This document shows positions 30,681 through 43,194 of a DNA stretch of 64,000 bases, piece after piece. The stretch comes from Ceriagrion tenellum (lineage: Eukaryota > Arthropoda > Insecta > Odonata > Coenagrionidae), in contig OY720642.1 in assembly GCA_963169105.1 (NCBI GenBank), positions 16,176,965-16,240,964 of the forward strand, read 5' to 3'. The notes under the pieces are model-generated. The model had not been told where the DNA came from. It searched no databases and was given only the letters and a program-made list of their open reading frames with translations. A program made the translations under genes and the position numbers. How positions within the stretch are numbered: the first letter of the stretch is position 1; every line of letters begins with the position of its first letter.

Positions 30681-31194
30681 AGACCTTGAAGTTGGTCTGG
30701 TTTCTGCTGGTTCCCTTGGCTCCTTTACATCGTGCGCCTATCAAGACCGGATAATTCCGAGATCAACGATATTTTTTCCGAAGAAACGCCTTTATGATAG
30801 ACTCAATGTATCTCACGAGTAAATCTAGGAAATAATGGACAAACAAAATAATTGGCCACGTACAACGAAAGCGAATTGAAAACCTACTCTAGGCGCTTTT
30901 AAATAACACGTGCCTTGAAAATGGAAAGCAAGTCGTTTTCCGAAATGTCGGCGGCTTATGAAAACATTACCCGGTGCGAAGCCCGAGAAAGATATTTAAA
31001 TATAATATACCGGGAAAATCTTAAATCATGATCATCCAAGATTGAAATTTTAAAGAACACATTTCAATAACTGGAATATTTTAACGAATGGATAAAATGA
31101 AAACGAGTGTTGATCTGCAAATGAGAGTATGTCTCGTCAATAAATGCTCAACATGGGTGAAATTGGGTTAGGATCCAAACCGCTCTGGTGCAGT
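30681..31194. other. Spacer, nothing recognised
   Basis: No motif or repeat partner seen. Confidence 0.4.
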
Positions 31195-31830
31195 AAAGTC
31201 AATTAAGATAGTCCGAGCGAAGATAGTTCCCTGGTCATAATAGATACCATATTCGAATTATACGTTTTAATTTCACCAGATGTGGGGCGCATCAGTTAAA
31301 AATTGCATTATTAATGGTGCAATATTATAGTATTATATGACAAAAATTGAAAGTAATTAAATGAAAATATCTTTATAAGTCTTTTACTAGACTCATTTTT
31401 TTCGCGCGATTGGTTTGAAATTACTTCAAAACGGAAGATTGTTTGTGATACACAAGAACCTACTGCGGTGACAATATGATTTATTTTCTAAAATAGTAGA
31501 GAAAACATACAAACTACGCGCTGTTGGTATTTTTACGACATCTAAGTGTTAGAAATACCTCATTTTGTAAATAGTGTCTCTCTGGAGTGCATACTTGTAC
31601 CATTTTCCATGTAAAAGGGCTGATATTTTTAGGGAAATATCTCCGAAATTAATACGGTAAGGGGTTGAATTTATGGTGTCATTAGAAGGGTGCGATATTT
31701 TTTTTTTTTCTTTAAATTTCTTTTTATTTTATATAAAAATAAATAAAATTTCTTTAAAATGAGACCAAATTCATTGACTTTTAAGTAAAATGATATTTCG
31801 CTCAAACTACCTTAAGCAAAGTCACGCAAT
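31195..31830 (+). repeat. Non-coding repeat family G, long copy
   Basis: Aligns in inverse orientation with 39,080-39,665 over nearly its whole length. Landmarks on +: ATTGCATTATTAATGGTGCAAT (a hairpin), TTGAAATTACTTCAAAACGG, ACAAACTACGCGCTGTT, CGACATCTAAGTGTTAGAAAT, TCTCTGGAGTGCATAC and CCATGTAAAAGGGCTG. A T-rich run follows at 31,690. No conserved frame. Confidence 0.78.
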
Positions 31831-32129
31831 GAGCATCACGTTGACGTAAGGGGCCTACAACATAATGTTCCTTAGCTCATGAAATGAGTTTCAAACTCTA
31901 GGCTAACTATTACTGCAGCACGACTATCGCATGCTTCACAAAGGACACCTTGTTTTGCTTTGAAATAAAGAGAGACAAAGGCCGTCCGAAGTAGATGAGT
32001 ACACTTGAGAGAGCGATATAGAGGGAGAGTGGCCAGGCTGGACCTCCTGCGGCCATCCCTCACTCACTCACTCACCCCACTGCTGTGTGTCACTCCTATT
32101 ATTTCCTGCATCAGAATTTAAGAAAGAAA

Positions 32130-32430
32130 AATAAAGAAGAAGAAAGCAGCGACTAAGGGGTGTTGCTGGCCGAGAGAGAGAAAAAATTCGCAAGGAGAGG
32201 AGAGGAGACTGGAGAGTTGAAGGAGAGGACGTTTGGAGAAGCAGCTAAGGGCGACGTCCAGAGGAGAGGGGAGTGGGGGTTGGTGAGGGGAGGAGAAGGG
32301 GGGGAGGAGAATGGGGAGGTAAGGAGGGAGGAGGCCGAAAACACACAGACAGACGCACAGGATAATGAGGAGGGGGATCCCATTAGAGAGCGAAGAGGAG
32401 GAAGATGGAGGAGTTGTGCCGCGGTCGCCG
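32130..32430. other. Purine-rich tract
   Basis: About 300 bases where + is dominated by G and A (GGAGGAGAAGGGGGGGAGGA and similar). The opposing frames of over 120 codons here are composition artefacts. The bases before and after, 31,831-32,129 and 32,431-32,549, show nothing else. Confidence 0.6.
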
Positions 32431-32549
32431 TTTGCGGCTCCGCGTCCAACCATCCAGCCAACGATATCATGAGAGAGGGTCTGGCTGAATAGAGGCAAAC
32501 TAAAGAGAATCCAATCGGAGATGGGTGGGAATGTAATCTACATCTAGAC

Positions 32550-33075
32550 ACTACTCGGAATGAATATATATTATGGAATGTGATCTCGTCGCCAAAAACT
32601 GTTGTCTAGAATTCCGTAAACACTCAACTTTTTGGAAAGTGGTGCCACCTAGTGATGAAAGACGCAAGTTCAAATGTAAATACAGTAAATACACAATTCT
32701 TACCGGTTTAACCATGAATATACATAGGTTTTACTTACAATTAATCATAATGCAGTGGGCAGTGGATAAAAAAAGTAGTACTACAGGCGGGACGTAATTA
32801 TACACTTTTTTTATATCGTCCGGTCTACAGATATATTTGATTCCTCTCCAAATTCAATTACACGAATGCACAATTAACTTCTTAGCACTTCGTGAATATC
32901 GCCATACGGAAATTTAATAATAATGCGAGGTGACTTCATGAGTATTCCCAATGGCCATCATTGCAGTGTAGGCAAAAAGGAATGCAATTACTGCCGCCTA
33001 GAACTGATTCTTATTTTTCAATCCAAGTCTCCTATTTTGGGTCCTCGTCGACGCATACCCTGTTTTGCAGCCTGG
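32550..33075 (+). repeat. Non-coding element F, copy 2
   Basis: Inverse partner of 17,375-17,835. It starts near GAATATATATTATGGAATGTGATC and ends near GCATACCCTGTTTTGCAGCC. It contains an extra segment around 32,900-32,990 not seen in copy 1. Confidence 0.72.
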
Positions 33076-34124
33076 TACGAAGCAAGAACTGTTCAAACGA
33101 GGTATTCTAAATTCTTTATTTAAGTCGAACGGGCTTAGTGTATTCCAATTGTAATCGGATTCTGGCAAACATCATAGTCGGCACACGATGGACGTTCCAT
33201 AAACCTATTACACATTTTCTGTAATAGATATTTCCTCTCTAGCATTTACAAAGTAACTTTTAGATAACAAAAATAGCAAGATATTATTTAAAGCATCAAT
33301 TAATTCATATCTCCTCGATCGTTATTGAATTTTCAACTCAGTCTCACGTTAGCAACATTTAACTACGTCTATTTAAAATAACAATAGAAAAGACTCTAAT
33401 CGAAGTGGTACCAAGGACTCGGTGAACTAAAAGTGGAAATTTAGACAACACGTAGCCTAGGCAACAATGCCAAACATCCGAATCCATAATATATATTCAT
33501 ACTACTCAGAGATTAAGTATATATGGAGTGGCAAAGAGATAGGGAGATTCGGATATGAGTTTTTAAATAATCCTTTGGCCGATAGATGGAATAAGTATAT
33601 CGAAGTTGCACAAGCCATAGCAAATGAGCTTTGGCACACGGCCACTTCCTTTAGTTTCGCATAATTCACACGATGTTCTTATGATGATTTCGGTGGCCGG
33701 ATGTTTACTAATCGACCCATAGCAATGGAAACACATCTTATTGAGTCGTCGAGACCAAATTAAACACGTATTTTAATGTGCCTTCAATGAGCATCATCTA
33801 TAATGAATCGAATTCACATCAATATGATAAGACACGTGATTACCAAACACAAAGTAAATTAATTACCTATGTCTCATAGGAACGACAAAACAATTGATGC
33901 TCCATTAAAAGCACACAACAGCCATGGTAAATCCACCTCTGTATATTGATGCGAAATCGCCAAGTACCACTAGCGCCTCTAAGTGGCCTTCTCCGTAAGC
34001 CAAAATTCTTCCTCCCCTAAGGTGGTGGCACCTGAGAAATTCTTCCCAAAGCTCTCAAAAATGTATGTACAGTGTTTAGCATTTCTTTGCCATTGTATAT
34101 ATACTTACTCTGTGATACTACTCA
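33076..34124. other. Spacer, nothing recognised
   Basis: AT-rich, with short frames only. Confidence 0.4.
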
Positions 34125-34200
34125 AGAGAGCCGCCGAATGGGCGTACGCCAGGGGGCATTCTGTTATCAGCCGTGCGCATAGGATAAATTATAATGAGAC
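34125..34200 (-). repeat. LINE family C 3' end fragment
   Basis: On + GAGCCGCCGAATGGGCGTAC, then GGGGGCATTCTGTTATCAGCCGTG, parallels the minus-strand family C ends at 12,733 and 56,950 (GAGCCGCCGC..GGGCGT..GTTAG.TC.CCAGCCGTG). Only the untranslated tail is left. Confidence 0.6.
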
Positions 34201-37093
34201 AAAATGGCGACGCTTATTGGGCCGTATTAGATATAACATGAAGCCACCGATAAATAGAGTCGTGACTGGCCAGAATTGGTAGGAGAATACGGGGATTATG
34301 ACTGGGAATCTTCCCCGATATTTTCCCTGGTTTCACTCTACCTTTTTATTTCAGCGTGAGACCACATGTAACATTGAGAATATCGACTAAAATTCTTCAT
34401 AAGCATTGGAGACAATATATTATAATATACTCAGGAGGAAGGGACAATATTTTGGACTCTGGTTACATGATAACGAGTCTATGCCATACCAGATACACGA
34501 TGTCTATCAGTCATTCAGCTGTTGCAGAGGCGTTGAAAAGTTGAGGCCTGTATCTTTTTTTGTATTTGTAAGTACGTCATGCTTCGTCTTTGATTCAAAC
34601 TTCAGACTCTCTAAATGGAGTCGATTTGTGACCGAGAGTATATTTCGTTCGCTGAACACATCCCAGTTTTGAAAATTTATCCCCAATACACATGTGGTCC
34701 GATATTACAAGCAATGACAAAATAGATGCTTTTTTAGATAATGTGAATGTTTTTCAAGAAAAATGGTCCCTAGCATAGATATTTTCGCAACATAACTAAA
34801 CACTCTTTATTTCAATATCGCACTGGCGGAAAGATATGCTTCTACCAGGTTCTCCATTAGGAGAAGTTTCTCACAAACAGTGTTACTACTTTAAAAGATC
34901 TTTGGCATTCTTTTAGTTCCTTCGTAGACTTTGTCATCATTTTCCATGTTATTTTCATGCAGTTGTAAATTGTTTTTTTCAAGAGAGTAGTATTTTCATT
35001 TTAGAGATTTCAGAAACCATCAACTGCTTGAAATCCGACATTCCAGCTATACGCAAAGTCCCTTTAAACAAAACATAATTATTTTCAGTAAATATTCCCT
35101 GCGCGGAGCCGTTTAAAATGCAGGTTGTTTCCATCAATAAGAGACATCGTATTCACATCAGCAGATGAATGATATTTGCTACTTCACATAGTTAGTAATG
35201 AAAGTGAGAAAGTCAAAATTTACTGCAGTAAAAGTATGTTTTGAAAATCAATTGTTCAAGCAAAATTGGAAGGAACCACATCACATTTCGAAAATAATCG
35301 TTCAATTTAAATACCCATACTACTTTTTTATGTGTTCCGAGCCGGGTGTACAGGATTCGACTTCAAGCATTCATTTCCAGTAAATTTGTCTTAGAATTAA
35401 CAAAACGTTTCACACAATTTTACTTAGTGAAATTAATGTTAAATATTAATGTGTTTATGTTATTTTTTCCGGATCATCTTCATTTGAGAGAAACACTGAT
35501 TACTTTATATCAAATTAATTGCCTCTTCAACTTTACACAATTTTCCTTTGAGTGAGACATGAAAAATACAGAAAAAGTATACAACCATATTCCAAAGAGT
35601 TTGAATAATGCATAAATTTCAACCTGAGTCACTTTCACTAAAATATTTTTGAGGACAATGAACGCTGAAAATATCGGCCAAAATACCATTCTAAAGAAAA
35701 AAGGTATATTAAAAAGGACTATTGAAAAACATTTCAATACCACTAGAAAACGTCTACTTCATTTGGTATTTTCTTCTAAAAATAGCCTTTTTTGCATGCT
35801 GCGCTTCCAAATCAAAGCATATTAAACTGACGCAAGTATTAACTAATCGTCATTGTAAGGCACTGGTAAAGCTCATGTTTAAATGTAGCGTTAAATATAT
35901 TATATGGTATTAAATATATAAAGTCACTATAATTGGAAAACAATAAGGAAATTAGGAAATACAGAGCACAGTAAACGTTTCATTTCCAAAACTGCGAGAA
36001 GTAATCCAACAAAAGTGAAGTCCCAAAAGATCGATCACGACCTGATTCGCGTGTCCTAACCAACTTGTTCCATCTACCGCTGGCCAAAGGAAACTACTAG
36101 GCGGCTGCATGAGGCTTTTAAAATGGGGTGGTGAAATAACATCACAAATTCTCCATTCCTTATAAAAGTTAGAGCTTAAACTAAAAATACCTTAATGAAT
36201 TGACACCTTAGGGAAATCATAAAAATGTTTCATATTGAATTAGACATTCACTCTTTCATAATTGATAACCCGCATTGAAAATTTTGGTTCAAAGCATAAT
36301 TGACTTAGTAAATTGTACGACTATCATATTAAATACGAGTTTCGGTCATCAAACTCAGCCTAGTTTCACTATCAATTACGATTAAATTTTCTTCATTTTT
36401 TTGAAGGCTAAAACGCCCGGTGAATAGATTACTATCGCGCCACGTCCGAATTAAATAATGCACGTTTTCCGAGTTCTGATTACGAAACATTAGACATTTA
36501 GTGTGATGTTGGCGTAAATTGGAAAACAAATTCTCTCGTAAACTTAATTTGATTAATGAAGGCTCTATGTAAACACATTCCGATGATTATAGCATTTTGA
36601 TTAGATATTATATTTGTGGAATGAGGAATACTTTTGATCGATGCAATGACGTGAAAAATTATAGTTCAAAATTCCTCCAGAAGTTACTTCCACAACTTTA
36701 GTACCTACTAGAAAAAAATTCATAAATATTTAAATATACAACATCTTTCCTTAACTTTGAGCTAAAACAAATAACCAAAGGTGTTTTTAGCATGTAGCAA
36801 CGTCATAAAAATTAAATAGAAACAGTTGTGCAAGTTTTTTTTTTGACGGACGGTTTTGTACACCGTGAACATAATGTAGCACTATGCGCGATGCAATTAT
36901 TGACTAATATAGCTGCTCAATATTCAGTTGTTAAACTAACATCCACTACCACTGGCCTTCATTCGGTGCCTTTGGCGTATTTTTTTCAGCATTGCAGTAT
37001 AGTAAGTCACTTACATTATTCTTTCTCCCTTACCTCCGCAACACTGCCAGTTAAAAATATACTGTGATTTTCTAAAACCGCCATGAACCAGTA
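34201..37093. other. Long AT-rich spacer, nothing recognised
   Basis: Nearly 2.9 kb with no frame above about 90 codons that carries a motif, and no repeat partner noticed. Confidence 0.45.
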
Positions 37094-38418
37094 TACGAGG
37101 TGCTACCCAAAAGTTCGGGGAATTTTACCCTAAAAATAAAATAGCTCACCATAACTTCTAATTTCCTCAGACTCCTTCGAAATAGTCTCATTGGGCATTG
37201 ATACAGCGATCCCAGCGTTTTTTCCATGATTCCATGCATTCCTGGAAGTCTACAAGTGTAAGTGTTCCTAGCACATTCTGCGTTTCTTCCTGGATCTCCT
37301 CAATTGTGTTAAAACGATGGCCTTTCAATTGAAATTTTATTTTTGGAAAGAGAAAAAAGTCGCACGGGGCGAGGTGAGGCGAATAGGGTGAGTGGGGAAT
37401 CACTACCGTGTTTTTGGAAGCCAAAAAATTCCGAACGACTAGCGATGTGTGCGCGGGCGCGTTGTCTTGGTGCAGAACCCAGCTGTTGTTAGCCCACTGA
37501 TCTGAACGTTTGTGTCTAATGCTTTCGCGTAACCACTTCAAAACTTCACAATATAATTTTCCATTGACAGCATGACCAGGAGGAACAATTTTCTTGTGGA
37601 TAATGCCTTTTATGTCCAAAAAAACAATCATCATGGACTTGACGTTGCTGCGAACTTGGCGTGCTTTTTTTGGCCGCGGTGAACGTTGCGACTTCTATTG
37701 CGATGACTGCTGCTTAGTTTCAGGGTCATAACCGTGCATCCATGCCTCATCACCGGTTACGATATTGGAGATGAAGTTAGGGTCATCTCTTGCTGCATTT
37801 TTCAATTAACTGCAGAGAGCTATGTGATTTTCTTTCTGGTCGCTGTTCAACGGTATCGGTACGAATTTTGCAGCAATGCGTCTCATGTTCAAATTGTCTG
37901 ACAAGATGCGTTGCACGGACCCGTATGACATTTCTACGATTTCAGGAACACCACGGATTGTTCGCCTACGATCTACAACAATAGCCTCTCGCACTTTTGT
38001 GATGTTTCCCGGTGATGTGCTTGTTGACGGTCGTCCTGAACGCTCTTCGTCGTCGACTGTCGTTCGTCCATCTTTGAATCGTTTGGACCACAAAAAGTTT
38101 TACTTTGACACATCGCACTCTCGCCAAATGCTTCCACAACCATGCGATTGGTTTCTGCAGCAGTGTTTTTAACATTGAAGCAAAATTTGATGCAGGTTCA
38201 TTGCTCTTTAAAATCTGCCATTTAGAAAATCGCCGAGACACTAAAACACAATGTTACACAACCGCACGAAACTCAACAATGCAGGCTCTCACCGTCACAA
38301 TTGTTGGAAAACTGATTCACAAAGAGTATTGTTAGCCGCATATAGCGGCAGCAGTTCGTACTGCCAATGGTTCGCGCGCGACATTCAAATTCCCCGAACT
38401 TTCGGGTAGCACCTCGTA
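37094..38418 (-). mobile_element. Full-length mariner transposon, inactivated
   Basis: The ends are perfect or near-perfect inverted repeats: TACGAGGTGCTACCCAAAAG on the left, and CTTTCGGGTAGCACCTCGTA on the right. Each is bounded by TA, the mariner target duplication. The whole is 1,325 bases, the usual mariner size, with one transposase gene on - filling most of it. The gene is broken by stops and frameshifts, so the copy is a fossil, but intact ends would in principle still be recognised by a related transposase. No second copy was found in this window. Confidence 0.97.
37188..38221 (-). pseudogene. mariner transposase, broken
   Basis: The frame starts MADFKEQ at 38,221 and covers about 345 codons, the normal mariner length. 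The transposase binds the element ends, excises the DNA and reinserts it at TA. Visible parts are the N-terminal helix-turn-helix (IKFCFNVKNTAAETNRM), then KRFKDGRTTVDDEERSGRPS, then IVTGDEAWMHGYDPETKQ with the first catalytic Asp. SWVLHQDNAPAHTS follows with the second, and PYSPHLAPCDFFLFP with the third 35 residues on, which fits DD34D. Defects are TGA at 38,200-38,198, a frame change between AMCQSKTF and KRFKDGR, frame changes near 37,800, and TAG at 37,697-37,695. The longest clean parts are 37,806-38,093 and 37,188-37,634. Confidence 0.96.
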
Positions 38419-38524
38419 TTATTTGTGAAGAGAAATTTTTACGGTTCGATGCTTCCTATGTCCATTCGCGAGTTGTTCTCTAGCTATAAAAAGAGATCAT
38501 CCATTCGAGTACCAAGCAAAATTT

Positions 38525-38770
38525 ATGACGAGATCTAGGAGTAATATATTCCTCATTTTTTAAATGAAATCTCTAAGGAGTGTATGTCCGTATTGTTTTC
38601 CATGTAAATTAGCTGATATTTGTCGGAGAATATCTCCAAAAGTTGGCAGTAACATGGAAGGTATTTTGGCATCTTTGGAAAAATGAGATTGTTTTCTTTA
38701 AAACGAAACCAAATTCATTGAATTGTTGGGAAATTAATATCTCGCTCAAGGTAAAATATATTCCAATACG
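38525..38770 (+). repeat. Non-coding repeat family G, short copy
   Basis: Blocks in the same order as 31,555-31,800: CCTCATTTT, AAGGAGTGTATG, TTTCCATGTAAATTAGCTGA, AATATCTCC, ACCAAATTCATTGA and ATATCTCGCTCAA. It sits 110 bases after the mariner. Confidence 0.65.
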
Positions 38771-38837
38771 TTGAATATGTTATTTTTTAAAGATTATTTC
38801 CGGCTTTCTTGGTGGATAATATTCCTACAGTATTCAT

Positions 38838-38990
38838 GGGTGTGGCACCGAGTTTGGCCAACGTATCAATGAGTTACTATTTCATCATCTTCAGGGCAAA
38901 AGCTGAGCCCCGAAAGTTGCTTTTAGGAAGTGATTAAGCGGCTCGTCGAAATGTTGCCTATGGAGAGCCCAACTCGGTTCCACACCCGAG
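38838..38990. repeat. Imperfect inverted repeat with PLE-like motifs
   Basis: GGGTGTGGCACCGAGTTTGG on the left pairs with CCCAACTCGGTTCCACACCC on the right. Inside lie CATCATCTTCAGGG on one arm and GGCTCGTCGAAATGTTGCC on the other, similar in type to the hammerhead-bearing ends at 18-20 kb but too degenerate to model. Confidence 0.6.
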
Positions 38991-39079
38991 AAGACATCAT
39001 CAAAATCATAGTTCTTAGTATGAATTCCTCTAGTATCTTTGTCTTTCACACCTTTTCATCGTTCGCTGACTTCTGACTT

Positions 39080-39665
39080 TAAGATAGTATGAGTGAAATA
39101 TCATTTTACCTGGAAATCAATGAATTTGGTCTAATTTTAAACAAAAATATCTCACCCTTCGAACGACACCAAAAATTCAACCCCCTACCACATTACTTTC
39201 GGAGTTATTTTCCAAACAATACCAGCCCTTTTACATGGGAAACGGTACGTGTATGCACTCCAGAGGGATATTAGTTACAAAATGAGGAATTTCTAACACT
39301 TAGATGTCGTAAAAAAACTAACAGCGCGTAGTTTGTATTTTATTTTAACTATTTTTTAAAATAAATCATATTGTCACCGCGGTAGGTTCTTGGGTATCAC
39401 AAAAAATCTTCCGTTTTGAAGTAATTTCAAACGCACCGCGCGAAAAAAATGAGTCAAGTGAAGACTTATTTAGGTATTTTCATTTAATTACTTACCATTT
39501 ATGCCATATAAAACTTTATTATTGCACCATTAATAATGCAATATTTTATTGATGTGTCCTACAGCTGGTGAAATTAAAACGTAAACTTAGTTCGAACATG
39601 GTCTCGATTATGACTAGGAAAATATCTCGCTTGGCCTACCTCAAATTACTACATTCCATCATGAA
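39080..39665 (-). repeat. Non-coding repeat family G, long copy
   Basis: Inverse of 31,195-31,830. On + it reads CAGCCCTTTTACATGG, GTATGCACTCCAGAGGGA, ATTTCTAACACTTAGATGTCG, AACAGCGCGTAGTTTGTA and ATTGCACCATTAATAATGCAAT. Together with the 31 kb copy it brackets about 7.3 kb including the mariner. Confidence 0.78.
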
Positions 39666-41439
39666 TGTGTCCTCTTGCTCTGATCTTCTTCTCACCTGTT
39701 TTTCTTTCCTCTCGTCCGCACCACTCGCACTGTGACTCTGATACACATCCCCCAATTCCGTCCCTCCAATTCCCAGCGTCATTCAGCACCTATGTTTATT
39801 ACTCAATGTCCTCTATAAGAGTTACCACCTCCTAGACCGGGAGTGGCGAACCTATGGCACGCGTGCCCAAAGTGGCACGCGGAACAATTATTTCGGCAAG
39901 CGGAGCTGGGAGGGCGCTAAGAGATACCTCTATCTCACTCTATGGGTTTGCACGCGAGTCGAGCGAGTTTACTCTTATTTCATTAAATTTGGCTCTCAAT
40001 CGCCAAAAGTTTCGCCACCCCTTTCCTAGACCTTTTCCTTCACGCAACTGAAACGAACTACGTCAAATTCTTCTTTCCGCTACAAAATTGACTTGTGCGT
40101 TTTTGAATGATATTGTTTTTATTTTTACATTATTTCCCTGTAATATTTAATTAATTTTGTTATCTTTACCCAATGTAAAGGCCTCAGTTGCCGTTTTTAC
40201 TATTGCAATGTTTGAAAAAAATAAATAAATTCACCGAAAATGTCAACAATCTTTCGAAAGCAATATCTTTTACGTATTTATCTAAGTGTTATGAAATTTG
40301 CTTCAAAACGCTTATCAGAGGCCCCTTGAGACAATGCGTTAGGTGATAATTGTAAAAGATATGAACTCTTGTTTTTTAATTAAATAAAAACTTCTCGCCA
40401 ATAATTGTGTATTGTGTAATTATGCCCTTGGAGTCCTCCCAGTGCCAGCAAGTAATGAAACCTAGAGGACGTCGAACGCATCACACCGAATGCGAGGTGG
40501 AAACTGGCGCATAACCCATTCCATTTTCAAAGCAGGTTGACGAAGAAACTTCAAAGGAAAGGGATGACAGAGAGCGAGAAGGCGCGAAATACGACATGAC
40601 GTTGACATCACAAGTGACGACAACGAGCCCTTTTAACACCTCGCTGAGCACATTTAGCTGACATAATGTCATGGAGTGCCCATTAGACATAAATTCAGTG
40701 GTTCAATTCTTATTACATGCACTATATTTCGTTCATAATTCATTTTTTTTTAATTTGGAGGCAAATCCCCGCATTTTGTGGAACATTTCTCAGGTTCTTG
40801 AGTGAACAATCGTTAGCGTGTTATATATTTCCTACGGGGATTATTATAACCACTGAGATATTTCGTCCTGTTAAATAATAAATTTGGTCTGCATATAGGG
40901 GCCATGTGTCAAAAATCCAACGATATCGAGAAAAGGTGAATAAAAATATTTCAATAAAATTATCTGCATTTCATATTTATATAAAACGTAAAAATATAAA
41001 TACTTTTAAAGTTCCAGTTACTAAATTAAAAGAGAAGTCTCATAGAATCTCATCGTTCTAGTGTTAAAGAAATTTTCAGAATTCCTACAAGAAAGTTCAA
41101 ACAGGGCGATGAATTTCTATCCAATATATCAATAATTAGTTCGTATGCTTTAGGTAACCTGGGATGTGAAAAGTAGCACCGTGTCAATAATATCACGGCC
41201 ATGTGGCATTAAAAACACAAGTGTGCATTGCCAAGCCCATGGCGGTAAATGGCACATATCCCACCTGACCTCTTTTTCTTCTGACCTCTTTTTTTCCACC
41301 TTTAATGAAAATGTAGTCCAGGAAGAGATACAGACACGAAAGGGGCTCAAGTGGCAACATCAAGTTCACATCGGAGTAAACGAAAACGCGAAATAAATGA
41401 ATCCCATGAAATAAAAACAAGAAACAACCTACCTCCGCG
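39666..41439. other. Spacer, nothing firm
   Basis: At 39,843-39,893 GTGGCGAACCTATGGCACGCG, then AAAGTGGCACGCGG, has the flavour of hAT-type terminal sequences, but the mate was not found. Otherwise unassigned. Confidence 0.35.
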
Positions 41440-42120
41440 CACGTCCAACCGAAAGATGCCGAGCATTTCCCTTCTATCGCAGCCTCCCCTACACCCAAGC
41501 CACCCAGGATCCCCTGAGGCACCACTTCCACCCCCAAACAGCCTACCCCCCACCCCCCGCTAACTTCTCGACACAGCCCCGCTGACACACTGCACTGCAG
41601 TCGCCTACTCAGTGTATCTCCCTTCTCCCCCCCCCTTTTGGACACCCCCAGCGTGGTGTATAATCCATGCGCCTCGAACCCCGCCCCCTTCTCCTCCCCC
41701 CGTGCTTATCCTTTCCACCCCCATTCCCTCAATGCACGGTCGTCACCTCGCAACGGTTCCCCTCTTTCTCTCCATCCCCTCCCGTCGCCCTACTACCCTT
41801 GCATTGTTGCAACTCCCTCCCAAATGCATAAAGCCATAAAACATCCCCCAGCCCCTGTGCATGCATCACCCCTTCGACCGCTCCATTCCAGCCCTGTCCC
41901 ACCCCCGCAGTCACAGTCCCCTTTTCCGTCAATATCCACCCCCGCCCTTGTCCCTCCCCCGCCTTATCCTCACCCACCCCTTCTGTCCCGTTGAAGCACT
42001 TCCTCGCAAACCACCCTTTCTTTGCTTTTCCTCCTTACTTCCCCCTCCTGCTCCTCCCCCCCCTCCCGCACAACCCCCGCTCATTTTCCCCCACCAGTCA
42101 ATCTCGCAAGGGCTGACTTT
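41440..42120. other. C-rich tract of about 680 bases
   Basis: The + strand is extremely C-rich and G-poor for a long stretch (CCCCCCCCTTTTGG, CACCCCCGCAGTC and similar), the longest such tract here. It yields overlapping proline-rich frames (118 and 117 codons) with no domain, and glycine-rich frames on -. These are read as composition artefacts. Confidence 0.65.
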
Positions 42121-43194
42121 CACTGGCGCAGCCATGACACTGCCCCCGTTGCCCAAGGGGGTGTCTTCAATAAAAATACGCCGATTCTTCTTTCATGATT
42201 CCCTTCAAGATTGAGACCTGGCTTACATCAAAATGGAGTGTTTTTTTGTACAAAAAAACATTTTAAGATATTTTTTTCAATTCATGCCATTGCTTGGATA
42301 ATCTCCATTCAAATGAACATCATCTAACAACAGTATACGTATGCCGTTCTGATATAACGGCAGCGGTTTCCCAACATTATTAGCCACGAAACCCATTTCG
42401 AAGTAAAAGTTTCTCGCGTATCCCCAAAAAATATTGAATGTTCTGTTCTACCTCTGAGGCATATTACATGCTTTACGTATTCGTAAGTAGGAATCTAAAT
42501 ATATATATAGTGGTTTCGAAAGAGCATATAAACGCTAGCTACAAGCAGCTGTTTCATTTCTGTAATTTTTGTTAACTTCATAACTGCCGCGGACGGAGAC
42601 TCTGACAATCACTCGTGGAGCATTGTTTGGGAAACGATAAGTAATGAAACCGTGTTTTACTAAATATAATAAGCAAAATTGTATTTATTATCCGATGTGA
42701 GATCCTCTACAATAGAAAATAGTGAAAACTAATACCGTTCAATTCACAGAAGAGAGGCGTTACCACACCTACATATTGGATTGATTGTTTTGCAGTGGAT
42801 GAAAAAAGCGCCTTGGAATAGCCCCGAAAATTATTTTGTAACCAAGCGAGGCACTGAGTTTATCACAGTTCAATAAGGTCGGCACATTAGTATCTATTAG
42901 TGAGCTTTAGAGAGGCAGTTCTTCATCCATTCAAAATTGTAACGCCCGGTACTATAATGCGTGCAGTCACTAAATATTTTCTTATAGCATGTGTAGTTGT
43001 ATTTCGGGCTAGCTACTCAAGCACTCAATTCTCCCGTGAACATTCAGACTTTGAAAAACTACTTCATGATATGAATAATCAGTTTGAACTGAAGATCACA
43101 ATAGTAGTAACAGTTCGACACAGCAAGGATATGATTTTTTGATCCGCGATTGACGCCCTGAATTTAGTTACATCGCTTGAAAAAATTATGAACG
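42121..43194. other. Spacer, nothing recognised
   Basis: Unassigned; AT-rich from 42,230 on. Confidence 0.4.

Noticed and set aside
39843..39900. hAT transposon end
   Set aside because: The words resemble hAT-type termini, but no matching inverted end or 8-bp duplication was found.
41612..42214. Proline-rich proteins of 117-118 codons
   Set aside because: They lie in a C-rich tract where all + frames are proline-rich. No start context, domain or conservation is visible. The same holds at 12.1-12.6, 21.5-21.9, 32.1-32.5 and 48.9-49.3 kb.
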